From Sphingobacteriales bacterium (GTDB lineage: Bacteria > Bacteroidota > Bacteroidia > Sphingobacteriales > Sphingobacteriaceae): a stretch of 50,667 nucleotides of DNA. The stretch is taken from NCBI GenBank assembly GCA_015655115.1, contig JAATFQ010000166.1:1-50667 (forward strand). The letters run 5' to 3'. Made by a program: the position numbers and the translations under genes. The notes beneath the pieces are model-generated. The model did no database searches. It worked only from the letters and a program-made list of their open reading frames with translations, and was not told where the DNA came from. Of this stretch, positions 10,940-19,853 are shown one piece after another (position 1 is the first letter of the stretch; each line of letters begins with the position of its first letter).

Positions 10940-11512
10940 ATGAAAACATTAATCTATAGCCTAACCTTTTCATTATTATTTTTAGCGGCCTGTACTGGTA
11001 GCGGCAATAAAACACAAAAAGATGGAGCGAAAGACTCCACATCAACTCATAATACCAGTCCTGCTTCTTCTGAAAAAGGAAAATCAACTGCCACCTTGTT
11101 AAATGCCTATCTCAAATTAAAAAATGCCTTCACAACAGATAATGATAAGGAAGCAGCCGTCGCAGGAAATGAAATGGTTAATGCCTTTGCCAGTTTTGAC
11201 AAAAAGTCTTTAACGACGGGTCAAAGTAAAGTTTACACAGAGATACAAGACGATGCCAAAGAGCATGCGGAACATATTGGTGCAAATGCCGGAAATATAA
11301 CCCATCAGCGTGAACACTTTGATATGTTGAGCAAGGATATGTATGATCTTATTAAGCTACTTGGTACAAGTCAGCCTCTATATGTGGACCATTGTCCGAT
11401 GTATAATAATAACAAAGGGGCAATTTGGTTAAGCGAAATAAAAGATATTAAAAATCCTTATCTGGGTAAAGCCATGCCAACTTGTGGTACTGTAAAAGAA
11501 GAATTAAAATAA
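10940..11512 (+). CDS. DUF3347 domain lipoprotein, copper-associated
   Basis: A 190-residue predicted lipoprotein: the lipobox LLFLAAC puts the lipidated cysteine at residue 18, followed by a Ser/Thr/Lys-rich linker. Residues about 50-188 match DUF3347, a helical periplasmic domain often found alone or fused to CusB-type adaptors in copper-handling loci. The conserved tail is clear: YVDHCPMYNNNKGAIWLSE, then NPYLGKAMPTCG, in which Cys and Met residues could bind Cu(I). It is the first gene of an operon with the haem-binding-domain gene (stop and start overlap as TAATG) and the P1B ATPase. It probably holds or delivers copper in the periplasm; the exact role is inferred. Confidence 0.88.
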   Translation: MKTLIYSLTFSLLFLAACTGSGNKTQKDGAKDSTSTHNTSPASSEKGKSTATLLNAYLKLKNAFTTDNDKEAAVAGNEMVNAFASFDKKSLTTGQSKVYTEIQDDAKEHAEHIGANAGNITHQREHFDMLSKDMYDLIKLLGTSQPLYVDHCPMYNNNKGAIWLSEIKDIKNPYLGKAMPTCGTVKEELK

Positions 11513-11970
11513 TGGCCGTTAAGAGCATAAAAAAAATACTTGCTGAATTTTTGGTGATCTTTCTACTTATCCAGTTTGTACAACCTACCCGCAATAAAAG
11601 TGGGCAGGTTATGCCAAATGATATTTCTAAAACAATTGCTATACCCGCTGAGATAAAAGCTATCTTAATAAATTCATGTTATGATTGTCATAGCAACAAT
11701 ACAAATTACCCCTGGTATGCTTATATACAGCCTATGCATTGGTTTTTGAACAATCATATACAAGCTGGTAAAGCGGAATTGAATTTCAATGAATTTGGGT
11801 CGTATACGCTCAGAAGACAGAAAAATAAGTTAAGAGCAATAGAAAATAGTTTAGAAGATGGAACCATGCCTTTGTCTTCTTATACCTTGATCCATAGAAA
11901 TGCCATTTTAAGTAAGGCGGAAAAGTCATTGCTGATGAGCTGGGTGCAAAATTCGAAGGATATCAATTAA
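11512..11970 (+). CDS. Haem-binding domain protein with CxxCH motif
   Basis: Starts at the ATG that overlaps the previous stop (TAATG), giving 152 residues and translational coupling; an upstream in-frame start would run back into the DUF3347 gene. A short hydrophobic N-terminal segment (FLVIFLLIQFVQP, about residues 12-25) serves as membrane anchor or signal. It is followed by the CYDCHSNNTNYPWYAYIQP motif and SSYTLIHRNAILSKAEKSLL, the pattern of the small Haem_bd family in which CxxCH binds c-type haem. These proteins are frequent neighbours of copper and cytochrome genes in Bacteroidota. Role here may be redox handling of copper or electron transfer at the periplasmic face; that is inference. 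Confidence 0.85.
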   Translation: MAVKSIKKILAEFLVIFLLIQFVQPTRNKSGQVMPNDISKTIAIPAEIKAILINSCYDCHSNNTNYPWYAYIQPMHWFLNNHIQAGKAELNFNEFGSYTLRRQKNKLRAIENSLEDGTMPLSSYTLIHRNAILSKAEKSLLMSWVQNSKDIN

Positions 11971-11991
11971 TAACTCTTTAATCATCCAATC

Positions 11992-14193
11992 ATGACGAAT
12001 ACCCATCAAACAACAGGAATCAACAGCCATGGCACAACTACTGTAACAGCGAATCAGGGAGAAACCGGAGGCGGATCTCAATTTACCTGCCCTATGCACC
12101 CGGAAATCATCAGGGAGCAGCCTGGCTCCTGTCCAATTTGTGGGATGGATTTAGTACCTATAGGGGTGAATTTAGATGCTGAGGATAAAACTTATGATAC
12201 CTTGCTGCACAAATTTAAAATTGCAACCGTTTTTACTATTCCCATTTTTTTAATCGCAATGTCTGAAATGATACCCGATAATCCGATCTTTAAGATAATG
12301 GGACTGAAATATTGGAACTGGGTTCAGTTTGCCTTTTCCATTCCCGTGGTTTTTTATGCAACGTGGATGTTCTTTCAGCGCGCATGGCAATCCGTAATTA
12401 CATGGAAACTGAATATGTTTACCCTGATCGGTATTGGTGCGGGGGTAGCATGGCTTTTTAGCCTTGTTGCCCTCCTTTTTCCTGACATTTTTCCCGATCA
12501 GTTTAAAACCCACCATAGTACAGTATATGTTTATTTTGAAGCAGCAACAGTTATCTTGACTCTGGTCTTGCTTGGTCAGCTTCTGGAAGCCAGAGCACAC
12601 GGTAAAACCAATAGTGCCATTAAAGAGCTGTTGAAATTAGCACCGAATACAGCCACAAAGGTTATGGGGGATAATGAAATATCAGTTTCCATTGACGACA
12701 TTCAAAAGGGAGATCTGTTGAGAGTGAAGCCGGGTGAAAAAATACCAGTAGACGGCAGCATTAAAACGGGGGAAGCCATAATTGATGAATCCATGATTTC
12801 TGGCGAACCTGTTCCGGTAGAGAAAAAGACAGGTGACAAAGTAAGTTCAGGTACAATCAACGGAAATAAAACCTTTGTAATGCTTGCCGAAAAAGTAGGG
12901 TCCGAAACGTTATTGTCCCGGATCATTGAAATGGTAAATTCCGCAAGCCGTTCGAAAGCGCCCATTCAAAAAATGGCAGATAAGATTTCAGGTTATTTTG
13001 TTCCTGTGGTAGTATTGATTGCCATTGCTACATTTATGGCATGGGCAATATACGGGCCTGACCCCTCCTATGTATACGCCCTGGTAAATGCTATTGCTGT
13101 ATTAATTATTGCATGCCCATGCGCTCTTGGTCTTGCTACGCCTATGTCGGTAATGGTAGGCGTAGGAAAAGGTGCTCAATCTGGCATACTCATTAAAAAT
13201 GCAGAATCCCTGGAAAAAATGAATACCATCGATGTAGTGATTATTGATAAAACGGGAACGGTTACTGAAGGTAAACCTTCGGTTGAAAAGGTCGTTGCTG
13301 TAAATCCGGATTTCACTATACAGGATATTCTTGAGAAAATAGTGGCACTAAATAGCAGTAGCGAACACCCTTTGGCACAAGCTACCTTACGTTACGGGGA
13401 AGAAAACAACATCAGTATCCAGCCTGTTTCAAATTTTGAAGCCGTAACGGGTAAGGGGGTTACAGGTGAACTTAAAAAGGAGAAAATTGCTTTAGGCAAT
13501 CAGAAATTAATGGAGTATGTAAAGGCCGAAATTGATCCTGAATTGGAAGAGCAAGTCAAATCTGCCCAAAAACAAGGTAAGACAGTATCCTATCTGTCTG
13601 TTGGAAAGAAAGCCATTGGGTTTGTAGTGATTTCAGATAAAATTAAACCTTCCAGTAAAGAGGCTATTCACAAACTCCAGCAGGAAGGTTTAAAAGTAAT
13701 TATGTTTACGGGGGATAATGAAGATACAGCAAGAGCAGTAAGCAAAACGTTGAATTTAGATGGCTTCAAAGCGCAAATGTTACCAGAGGATAAGTTGAAT
13801 GAAATAAAAAAACTACAGGCAGAAGGTAAAAAAGTTGCTATGGCAGGTGATGGAATAAATGATGCCCCAGCTTTATCACAAGCAGATATTGGTATTGCCA
13901 TGGGCACTGGAACAGACGTAGCTATTGAAAGTGCCGCGATCACTTTGGTGAAGGGCGACCTAAACGGAATTGCCAAAGCAAGGGTGTTAAGCCATAAGGT
14001 AATGGCCAATATAAAAGGCAATCTGTTTTTTGCTCTTGGATATAACGTTTTAGGTATTCCGGTTGCAGCAGGTCTGTTATATCCTTTTTTTGGAATTTTA
14101 TTATCTCCAATGCTGGCGGCATTGGCCATGAGCTTCAGTTCCGTATCTGTAATTCTGAATTCTTTAAGACTTAGAAGTGCAAAGATTGATTAG
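11992..14193 (+). CDS. copA: Copper-exporting P1B-type ATPase
   Basis: A 733-residue heavy-metal ATPase. Instead of an HMA CxxC domain it has an N-terminal metal-binding domain at about residues 31-60 (FTCPMHPEI then GSCPICGMDL). Eight membrane segments are expected. Visible motifs: actuator loop SGEPVP, transmembrane metal site Cys375-Pro-Cys377 in IIACPCALGLATP, phosphorylated Asp419 in DKTGT, SSEHPLAQA in the nucleotide-binding domain, and GDGINDAPAL in the hinge. The CPC motif and the DUF3347 neighbour indicate Cu(I) export, although silver cannot be excluded. It is the last gene of the three-gene operon, 21 bp after the haem-binding gene, and ends in TAG, which shows TAG is a normal stop here. 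Confidence 0.95.
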   Translation: MTNTHQTTGINSHGTTTVTANQGETGGGSQFTCPMHPEIIREQPGSCPICGMDLVPIGVNLDAEDKTYDTLLHKFKIATVFTIPIFLIAMSEMIPDNPIFKIMGLKYWNWVQFAFSIPVVFYATWMFFQRAWQSVITWKLNMFTLIGIGAGVAWLFSLVALLFPDIFPDQFKTHHSTVYVYFEAATVILTLVLLGQLLEARAHGKTNSAIKELLKLAPNTATKVMGDNEISVSIDDIQKGDLLRVKPGEKIPVDGSIKTGEAIIDESMISGEPVPVEKKTGDKVSSGTINGNKTFVMLAEKVGSETLLSRIIEMVNSASRSKAPIQKMADKISGYFVPVVVLIAIATFMAWAIYGPDPSYVYALVNAIAVLIIACPCALGLATPMSVMVGVGKGAQSGILIKNAESLEKMNTIDVVIIDKTGTVTEGKPSVEKVVAVNPDFTIQDILEKIVALNSSSEHPLAQATLRYGEENNISIQPVSNFEAVTGKGVTGELKKEKIALGNQKLMEYVKAEIDPELEEQVKSAQKQGKTVSYLSVGKKAIGFVVISDKIKPSSKEAIHKLQQEGLKVIMFTGDNEDTARAVSKTLNLDGFKAQMLPEDKLNEIKKLQAEGKKVAMAGDGINDAPALSQADIGIAMGTGTDVAIESAAITLVKGDLNGIAKARVLSHKVMANIKGNLFFALGYNVLGIPVAAGLLYPFFGILLSPMLAALAMSFSSVSVILNSLRLRSAKID

Positions 14194-14243
14194 GCCACAT
14201 TGAACAATTGATTATGTAGGAGAGCTGCTTAGATCAAGCAATC

Positions 14244-14702
14244 GTGCGGATACTTCTGACAGACGTCTGCCTTAGTGGTGTGACTCGTGCAGATGACTCT
14301 TGCTTGTCAGGAAAAATTGGTCCGGTTACCCTCACCACGTGGAAGAAACTAAATATCGTTAAATCGAATATAGTTAGAAAACCAGGTACTCAGCTACCCA
14401 AGAATATCAGTAAGACCCATATGAATCTGGCCTCGTCTTTTCATATGAAAAATACAATAATCAATGTCGGGGATAAATGTTATATCGACCTGGCAAAAGT
14501 AAAATTCAGTCAGCCCATCAAACTAACCCAACAGGCATGGAACCCTACATTATCGGCAGAGGAAGGAAGGAAAGTAACCATAACATGGGAGCTTAACCCT
14601 TATCCGCAAAAATGCAGTCAACCGGACGACGAAGTAATAATTGTGATTTATAACCGTAATGAAGACTTATATCTAGTTAACTGGGTGATCTTCATGTTTT
14701 AA
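14244..14702 (+). pseudogene. DUF6266 family remnant
   Basis: The open frame has 152 codons, but only parts look like the DUF6266 family, which is common in Sphingobacteriaceae. The region around LSGKIGPVTLTTWKKLN corresponds to the usual N-terminal GKVG/W segment, and CYIDLAKVKFSQPIKL with the following VTITWELNPYPQKCSQPDDE corresponds to the second half. The expected start is replaced by an unrelated-looking sequence, about 50 residues between LPKN and MNLASSF appear to be missing, and the C-terminal beta-sandwich stops early after DLYLVNW. I read it as a decayed or internally deleted copy. It is not part of the copper operon and no neighbour suggests a function. Confidence 0.5.
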
Positions 14703-14807
14703 TTGACACCGATGAAGTGCCAGAAGTCAAAAACAAAAAAAAATTAATTGGAATTATTGCGCCTTAATCTATTTATTTGTAGAATCTTATCTGAAACCAT
14801 AGTCATT

Positions 14808-15410
14808 TTGAAAGAATCAGGCGCCACATCTAATTTATGGATCAGTTTTACGCAAGGAAACAGGCAGGCCTTTACGTCTATCTATAGTACTTATGTATCT
14901 GTCTTGTATGAGTACGGAATGCGGATTTTGAATAATGAAGACCAGGTAAGGGATTGTATTCATGATCTCTTCGTTAAATTATGGCTGAACCATAAAAATA
15001 TCGGCCCTACGGATAACATCAGATACTATTTGATAGGGGCCATCAGAAATACGATTTTCTCCTATAAAGCGAAAGAAGACAGAATGAAGACTGAAGACTT
15101 CAAAGACCCTGATGATTTTCTGATGGATTTTGATGCAGAGTCGGATCATATCAAAAAGGAAGAGGAATCGGCCCAATCAACAAAAATCAGAGACGCCTTA
15201 AATCAACTCACAGGCCGGCAGAAAGAAATTATTTATTTAAAATATTTTGAGGAAATGGAATATGAACAAATCTCAGTACTGATGAATATATCAGTTAAAG
15301 GTGCATATAAGCTATCTGCAAGAGCGCTGGATGCATTAAAAATTGTACTTGATATGGATAGCGCAATGGTTGTCTTTATGGTTTTAAAGTATAAGTCTCA
15401 TCTGTTTTAA
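14808..15410 (+). CDS. ECF RNA polymerase sigma factor (FecI-like)
   Basis: Sigma-70 family factor of the extracytoplasmic-function type. Region 2 is visible as FTSIYSTYVSVLYEYG with RDCIHDLFVKLWLNH, and region 4 as LNQLTGRQKEIIYLKYFEEMEYEQISVLM followed by an HTH. There is no ATG at a sensible place; TTG at 14808 gives 200 residues and puts the conserved Trp-Ile-Ser-Phe shortly after the start as in relatives, while TTG at 14748 would add 20 hydrophobic residues. Followed 100 bp later by a FecR-type anti-sigma factor, so the pair should be released by a signal from a TonB-dependent receptor with an STN domain, most likely the SusC at 21257-24841. The C-terminus (MVVFMVLKYKSHLF) is hydrophobic, as often seen in this subgroup. 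Confidence 0.9.
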   Translation: MKESGATSNLWISFTQGNRQAFTSIYSTYVSVLYEYGMRILNNEDQVRDCIHDLFVKLWLNHKNIGPTDNIRYYLIGAIRNTIFSYKAKEDRMKTEDFKDPDDFLMDFDAESDHIKKEEESAQSTKIRDALNQLTGRQKEIIYLKYFEEMEYEQISVLMNISVKGAYKLSARALDALKIVLDMDSAMVVFMVLKYKSHLF

Positions 15411-15426
15411 AATAATTTAAATCTTT

Positions 15427-15437
15427 GGGGTGATTTC
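15427..15437 (+). promoter_or_regulatory. GGGGTGATTTC motif upstream of fecR
   Basis: The same 11-mer occurs on the minus strand at 24902-24912, upstream of the STN-bearing SusC gene. Both copies are followed by AAAACACAG (23 bp away here, 4 bp away there). It lies 73 bp before the fecR start. It may be part of a promoter recognised by the adjacent sigma factor; this is inference. Confidence 0.35.
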
Positions 15438-15510
15438 GAAATATTTGGTGTTTAAGTAGTAAAACACAGGCACAACAAATGATAGTAATACGCTAATAAC
15501 AATTGATCCA

Positions 15511-16527
15511 ATGCAAGAAAAGACATATCAATCCTATACGACAGACGATTTCCTTCAGGATCCTGCATTTATACGCTTTGTTAAAGACAGGAAAGAAGAA
15601 GATCTGCAGTTTTGGGAAGCTTTTGAAAAATCAGAAGTAAATGCGAATGCCTATGTTGCGGCCAAAAAGCAGTTAGAATATATCTATACTGCCCGCAGGG
15701 TTACAATGCCTGAAAATTTCAGTACGGACGTATTTGCTATGATCAATCGGTCTATTGACCAGCATCAGCAGAAGAAATCTGGCCTGCGTAAATTATATAG
15801 ATATGTCGGAAGTGCTGCTGCGCTGCTGGCATTGACGCTTTTTGCCTTATGGCTGAATAGTGCTAATATAACCATCAGCACCACCTACGGGGAAATCAAG
15901 GATATTACCCTGCCCGATGGAAGTGTGGTAACCCTGAATGCGAATTCATCTATAAAATACCCGATGCTATGGCGAATTAATAACCGCCGAAATGTCCGGT
16001 TAAAAGGCGAAGCCTACTTCAAGGTGGTACATACCAATAAAGACCCTAAAAATATTGCGGAAAAAGACCGGTTCCAGGTATTTACAGAGCGACTGCATAT
16101 TCAGGTATTGGGAACTGAGTTTGATGTGAAGGATAGAAATCAAATGGCTAAAATTGTACTGACCAGAGGTAGTATTAATGTATTATCTCTGGTTTCGGGC
16201 AAACATTATATTTTGAAGCCTAAACAAATGGCCCTAGAAACCAAGGAAGAACCATTGAAAATTGTGCAGACCGATCCTGAGGCAGAACGTGCATGGGTAG
16301 AAGGAAACATGAAAATGCAGAAAACTACAGTAAGTGAAGTTGCGCAGGAATTTGAAAATATTTATGGCAAACGTATCGTGATGAGCAACCCGGAGATGTC
16401 TGCCGTAAAAATAGACGGCATGATTTCTTTTAAAAGTGAAGAAAGTGTGCTGTTTGTACTGGCGAATATACTCAACGCAAAAATCAAAAGGGATAGCAAC
16501 ACGGTGACTCTGGAAGCTAAAAAGTAA
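15511..16527 (+). CDS. FecR-family anti-sigma factor
   Basis: A 338-residue single-pass inner-membrane regulator. The cytoplasmic N-terminal part (1-90) contains the DUF4880-like helical region with a conserved FWEAF motif; a membrane segment lies at about 100-117 (SAAALLALTLFALWL). The periplasmic part carries the FecR domain (DITLPDGSVVTLNANSSIKYP, RNVRLKGEAYFKVVH, FQVFTERLHIQVLGTEFDV) and the C-terminal DUF4974 domain (WVEGNMKMQKTTVSEVAQEFENIYG). FecR proteins bind the paired sigma factor and pass on the state of an STN-containing SusC receptor. It follows the sigma gene on the same strand and ends at a strong hairpin shared with the convergent hydrolase operon. Confidence 0.94.
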   Translation: MQEKTYQSYTTDDFLQDPAFIRFVKDRKEEDLQFWEAFEKSEVNANAYVAAKKQLEYIYTARRVTMPENFSTDVFAMINRSIDQHQQKKSGLRKLYRYVGSAAALLALTLFALWLNSANITISTTYGEIKDITLPDGSVVTLNANSSIKYPMLWRINNRRNVRLKGEAYFKVVHTNKDPKNIAEKDRFQVFTERLHIQVLGTEFDVKDRNQMAKIVLTRGSINVLSLVSGKHYILKPKQMALETKEEPLKIVQTDPEAERAWVEGNMKMQKTTVSEVAQEFENIYGKRIVMSNPEMSAVKIDGMISFKSEESVLFVLANILNAKIKRDSNTVTLEAKK

Positions 16528-16529
16528 AA

Positions 16530-16583
16530 AAGCTGCATGATCATCTCCTTCTAATTCACAAAAGAAGATGATTATGCAGCTTT
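16530..16583. terminator. Bidirectional terminator between fecR and the SusCD operon
   Basis: Long hairpin: AAAGCTGCAT-G-ATCATCT pairs with AGATGAT-T-ATGCAGCTTT across a loop of about 18 nt. On the minus strand it is followed by a T-rich tail (AGCTTTTTTACTTTTTAG), and on the plus strand by TTTGATTTAG. It separates two convergent units. Confidence 0.8.
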
Positions 16584-16635
16584 GATTTAGCGCGGCATTA
16601 GCAGATAAAATCCGACAAATACAAACCGCTTTAAC

Positions 16636-17724
16636 TTATTTATTAATATTAACCTGCACCCAACGGGTAATGATATCGAGTGTTCTGACAGAAAATCCGG
16701 ATTTTATAGTTTGATACTCCTTTATAGTACATGCAGTACACGGCAAAAACAAATGGTTTAATCCTGATAACAGTACGGTTCGCACCTTCCTGTTTCCTCC
16801 GGCAGCAGCATAGTTTTTCCAGTTAGCCAGATTTTGCTCAGCAGCAACCATTAAATCTTTATCCCCATTTAATGCCAGTATAGGCACATGTACCTTAGCT
16901 AAAGTTTTAGCGGCATCGTATTTTATAAAATAGCGGTACCATGGCCCGGCTGCCATCCTGGAATAACTGTCAATAGGAAACCGGAAATGATCAAATTCAA
17001 TATTCAGTGTCTTAAAATACAGGTCATCTTTCACTTTCCATTTTGCATAGGTGTTTTTCAATATACGCTCCAGACTATCTGAATCTGCATTCTTAAAGGC
17101 TGTTTTAAACATCAGCGCATTAATGTCATTCGACCGCTTTTTATCATATTCCGGAAGTGTTGATGCCGCAACGATATCTTCATTCTGCCTGATCTGAGCA
17201 TCATAACCGGACATCGCCAGGCCTGCAATACTGATAAGAAAAGCAACATCCTTACTCTTTGCAGCAGCAATTGCAATGGCAGCACCACCTTCACTATGTC
17301 CCATTAGTCCGATTTTATTTGGATTGATCCCTTTTATCGTCTTCAAATATCCAATTGCAGTTAAAGCATCGTCAGCAAAATCACCCGTTGTAGAGGTCTC
17401 ATAATTGCCAGTGGTTTTACCTGTACCGCGGTCATCTATCCTAAGTACTGCAATTCCATGATTGCTCAAATGATCCGCTATCTGAGCAAATAGTGGATGT
17501 CCTGCCATATTCCCATCCCTATCCTGTTTACCTGTTCCGGAAACTATTACAATAGCAGGAACATTGGTTTTACCTAAAGGCATAGTCAGGGTTCCTGCAA
17601 AGGTTATCTTACCGTCTGCATTGGTATAGCTTACCGTATCTGAAGTATAGCTTACCGGATTTTGCGCCTGTAAAGATTGATAAGACAGAAGGATGAGGGC
17701 GAAGATCAAAAGATTTGGTTTCAT
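16636..17724 (-). CDS. Secreted alpha/beta hydrolase
   Basis: A 362-residue exported protein with signal peptide (about 1-20, ending LQAQ) and an alpha/beta-hydrolase fold. The oxyanion and strand region is IVIVSGTGKQDRDGN; the nucleophile is Ser144 in GLMGHSEGGAA; the acid is probably Asp in LALNGDKDLMV; the His is in LLSGLNHLFLP. Such proteins in SusCD-TlpA operons act as peptidases or esterases of unknown substrate. It is the last gene of the minus-strand operon, 59 bp after the TlpA gene, and ends at the convergent terminator. The DRDGN and DDRGTGKTTG motifs match the subgroup often annotated as alpha/beta fold hydrolase or S9-like family protein. Confidence 0.88.
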   Translation of the reverse strand: MKPNLLIFALILLSYQSLQAQNPVSYTSDTVSYTNADGKITFAGTLTMPLGKTNVPAIVIVSGTGKQDRDGNMAGHPLFAQIADHLSNHGIAVLRIDDRGTGKTTGNYETSTTGDFADDALTAIGYLKTIKGINPNKIGLMGHSEGGAAIAIAAAKSKDVAFLISIAGLAMSGYDAQIRQNEDIVAASTLPEYDKKRSNDINALMFKTAFKNADSDSLERILKNTYAKWKVKDDLYFKTLNIEFDHFRFPIDSYSRMAAGPWYRYFIKYDAAKTLAKVHVPILALNGDKDLMVAAEQNLANWKNYAAAGGNRKVRTVLLSGLNHLFLPCTACTIKEYQTIKSGFSVRTLDIITRWVQVNINK

Positions 17725-17783
17725 AAGTATATATTGTTTTTTAAGAGTGATGAAGCTATCATGAACTTACTCATGCTACACTC

Positions 17784-19781
17784 CTACTCATTTGCTGCTT
17801 TAGTCAATTCCACCATAATAGCAATATCATCTGCAAGTGCAGTTGCACTACCTTTATAACCAACCGAAATGAATCTTAAATTACCATTTTTATCTACAAA
17901 TAATTTCTGTGGAATACCTGAGATGGTAAACGCTTTACAAATACGATCGAACACCTCTCCGGTGGCTTTCCCGTTTTCAGCCATATTATCAAAAAGAACA
18001 TTAAAGGGATATTTATTATCCTTGATGTACTTTCTAACTTCTGCTTTATAATCTGCCGTCCTTTCCTCTGTATCCACGAAATAGAAAACCACATTCGGGT
18101 CGTTCTTATATTTTTCAACCGCCAGTTTCATACCCGGAAATGAAGCTTTACAAGGCACACACCAGGTGGCCCAGAAATCCATGATTACCATCTTACCACG
18201 CAAGTCTTTTGAATTAACAGTGATATCATTCATATCCTTCATACTCCACTCGGGCATTGGTTTGTTCATCATGCTCGAAATGGCTTCCTTTTGCGCGCTT
18301 ACTTTATCTGCCGGATTCTTTAACGACTCTACATAAGCTTCAAAACCCTTGTCGGATTTATGGGATTTAACATACAAACTTTTAAGCATTGCAACCATTT
18401 CAGGAGTGCTTTGATTTTCGTACAAACCTTTTGTGAGTACTGTCTGCAGCAATTTAGTATCGCCGGATTTTTGCAGCAATACCGCTTCCAGGTTATTCAG
18501 CGTAGCATTTTTATACTTCAGATAATGCTGAGCTTTTAATGCATATTCCATTGCTTCTTTATTTCTTAAGGCCGACATGAGCAGGCTTACATGAATAGGC
18601 AAAGTATATCTGGACAGTACCATGTTTACTTCGTCTTTCCACTCTGAAGGAGACAGATAAGCATATTCTTCCGGCTTATTTGCCATGAAGTAATCGTAAC
18701 GTCTCATTAGCATTTCTGATACCGGTAATAACTGTGCCGGAGTCTGTTCTTTACGGCTAAAAGGAATATCTACAATTTTATAGTACAATGTACTCAAAAC
18801 ATTATAGGGTAAAACCGACACATACTTACTTAAATACGGTGTGTCTTTATGGATCATCGAGCCGATGATAATAATATTTTGGTATACAGTACCATAGTTG
18901 ATGCGATTATCTTCGTCAAACTGAGTATTTGTGGAAACCGGAAAGTCAATTAAAAACTGTTCAGATGCTTTTAAGACATCAGCCAGATTTTTGTGTGCAC
19001 TGATATTCTTATATGCAGCAAGCCGCGATAAACTGCCCTGAGGAAATCTTTTGTTCAACACCTCCTCTATAGAATCCTTCGTTTTTGTATTGCCCATCAA
19101 CTGAATAGCAATGATCCTTGCTTTTAACAGTTCATCCTCCGTAGCATCCTGACGGGTTAAGTATTTATTTGCTAAAGCCAGTTTGGGCTTAGCTCCATCT
19201 TTCATGAAAGCTTTCGCTGTTCGTGCATAGGGTAACACTAAAATCCCTCTGGCATTCTGGTTAAAAGCAATCTCCTGTCCCATCCAATAAAAACTCGCAG
19301 TATCACTAATCCCTTCAAACTTTAGGTAGCCGGGAATATCCATATTCAGTTTAGGCGACCTTGCCAATCCCCATCCCGCATAAGCACCTGGAGCAAGTAA
19401 GCCTGCTCTGTCTTTATCTTTGAACTGAAGAAAATAACCGTTATCGTGGTTATTATCCGTTGTATCGGCTCCTTTGAATTTTAAAGCTATAATCCCACAA
19501 TTGTCAGGCACTTTAAAGCTGGCCTTCCATAAGTTATTTGCGCCGGTAAAAGCTAAATCAACTGCTTCCCAACGGTAATTATTAAACTGGTAAACCACAG
19601 CGGTTACTTTTTTCGCTCCTGCAAGTGGTGTTTCTTTTGCGTTATACATTAACTCAACCAGTTCACCGTTGGTAGGTGCTGCTGGTGTAAAGCTGAAACT
19701 TGACGGTGCCTGCGCGAAGACGCTGAAATTGCAAAAAAGTAATACTAACCAGGTTAAACTTCTTCTCTTAATTTGTTTCAT
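17784..19781 (-). CDS. TlpA-family thioredoxin-fold protein, exported
   Basis: A 665-residue exported protein. After the signal peptide (about 1-23) comes a beta-sandwich (about 25-130) and a long helical region, then a C-terminal thioredoxin domain from about residue 515. The redox motif is Trp-Cys541-Val-Pro-Cys544 in MDFWATWCVPCKASFP, and the cis-proline is in ISGIPQKLFVD. TlpA-like proteins downstream of SusC/SusD in Sphingobacteriaceae are common; they probably reduce disulfides of substrates or partner proteins at the periplasmic side, but the purpose is not established. It lies 72 bp after susD, separated from it by a perfect stem-loop, and 59 bp before the hydrolase. Confidence 0.92.
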   Translation of the reverse strand: MKQIKRRSLTWLVLLFCNFSVFAQAPSSFSFTPAAPTNGELVELMYNAKETPLAGAKKVTAVVYQFNNYRWEAVDLAFTGANNLWKASFKVPDNCGIIALKFKGADTTDNNHDNGYFLQFKDKDRAGLLAPGAYAGWGLARSPKLNMDIPGYLKFEGISDTASFYWMGQEIAFNQNARGILVLPYARTAKAFMKDGAKPKLALANKYLTRQDATEDELLKARIIAIQLMGNTKTKDSIEEVLNKRFPQGSLSRLAAYKNISAHKNLADVLKASEQFLIDFPVSTNTQFDEDNRINYGTVYQNIIIIGSMIHKDTPYLSKYVSVLPYNVLSTLYYKIVDIPFSRKEQTPAQLLPVSEMLMRRYDYFMANKPEEYAYLSPSEWKDEVNMVLSRYTLPIHVSLLMSALRNKEAMEYALKAQHYLKYKNATLNNLEAVLLQKSGDTKLLQTVLTKGLYENQSTPEMVAMLKSLYVKSHKSDKGFEAYVESLKNPADKVSAQKEAISSMMNKPMPEWSMKDMNDITVNSKDLRGKMVIMDFWATWCVPCKASFPGMKLAVEKYKNDPNVVFYFVDTEERTADYKAEVRKYIKDNKYPFNVLFDNMAENGKATGEVFDRICKAFTISGIPQKLFVDKNGNLRFISVGYKGSATALADDIAIMVELTKAANE

Positions 19782-19805
19782 TTGTGTAGGTGTATTTAAA
19801 TGTAA

Positions 19806-19833
19806 ATGGCAACTGAATAATTTCAGTTGCCAT
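19806..19833 (-). terminator. Perfect stem-loop between susD and the TlpA gene
   Basis: ATGGCAACTGAA pairs perfectly with TTCAGTTGCCAT over a 4-nt TAAT loop. No T-run follows, so it is more likely an attenuator or a 3-prime-end stabiliser for the susCD part of the mRNA than a full terminator. A comparable stem-loop follows the susD remnant at 44508-44544. Confidence 0.65.
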
Positions 19834-19853
19834 GGGAGTTGTGTGTTTAATGT

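Noticed and set aside
13668..14129. 153-codon minus-strand open frame within copA
   Set aside because: Shadow frame opposite the conserved GDGINDAP region of the ATPase.
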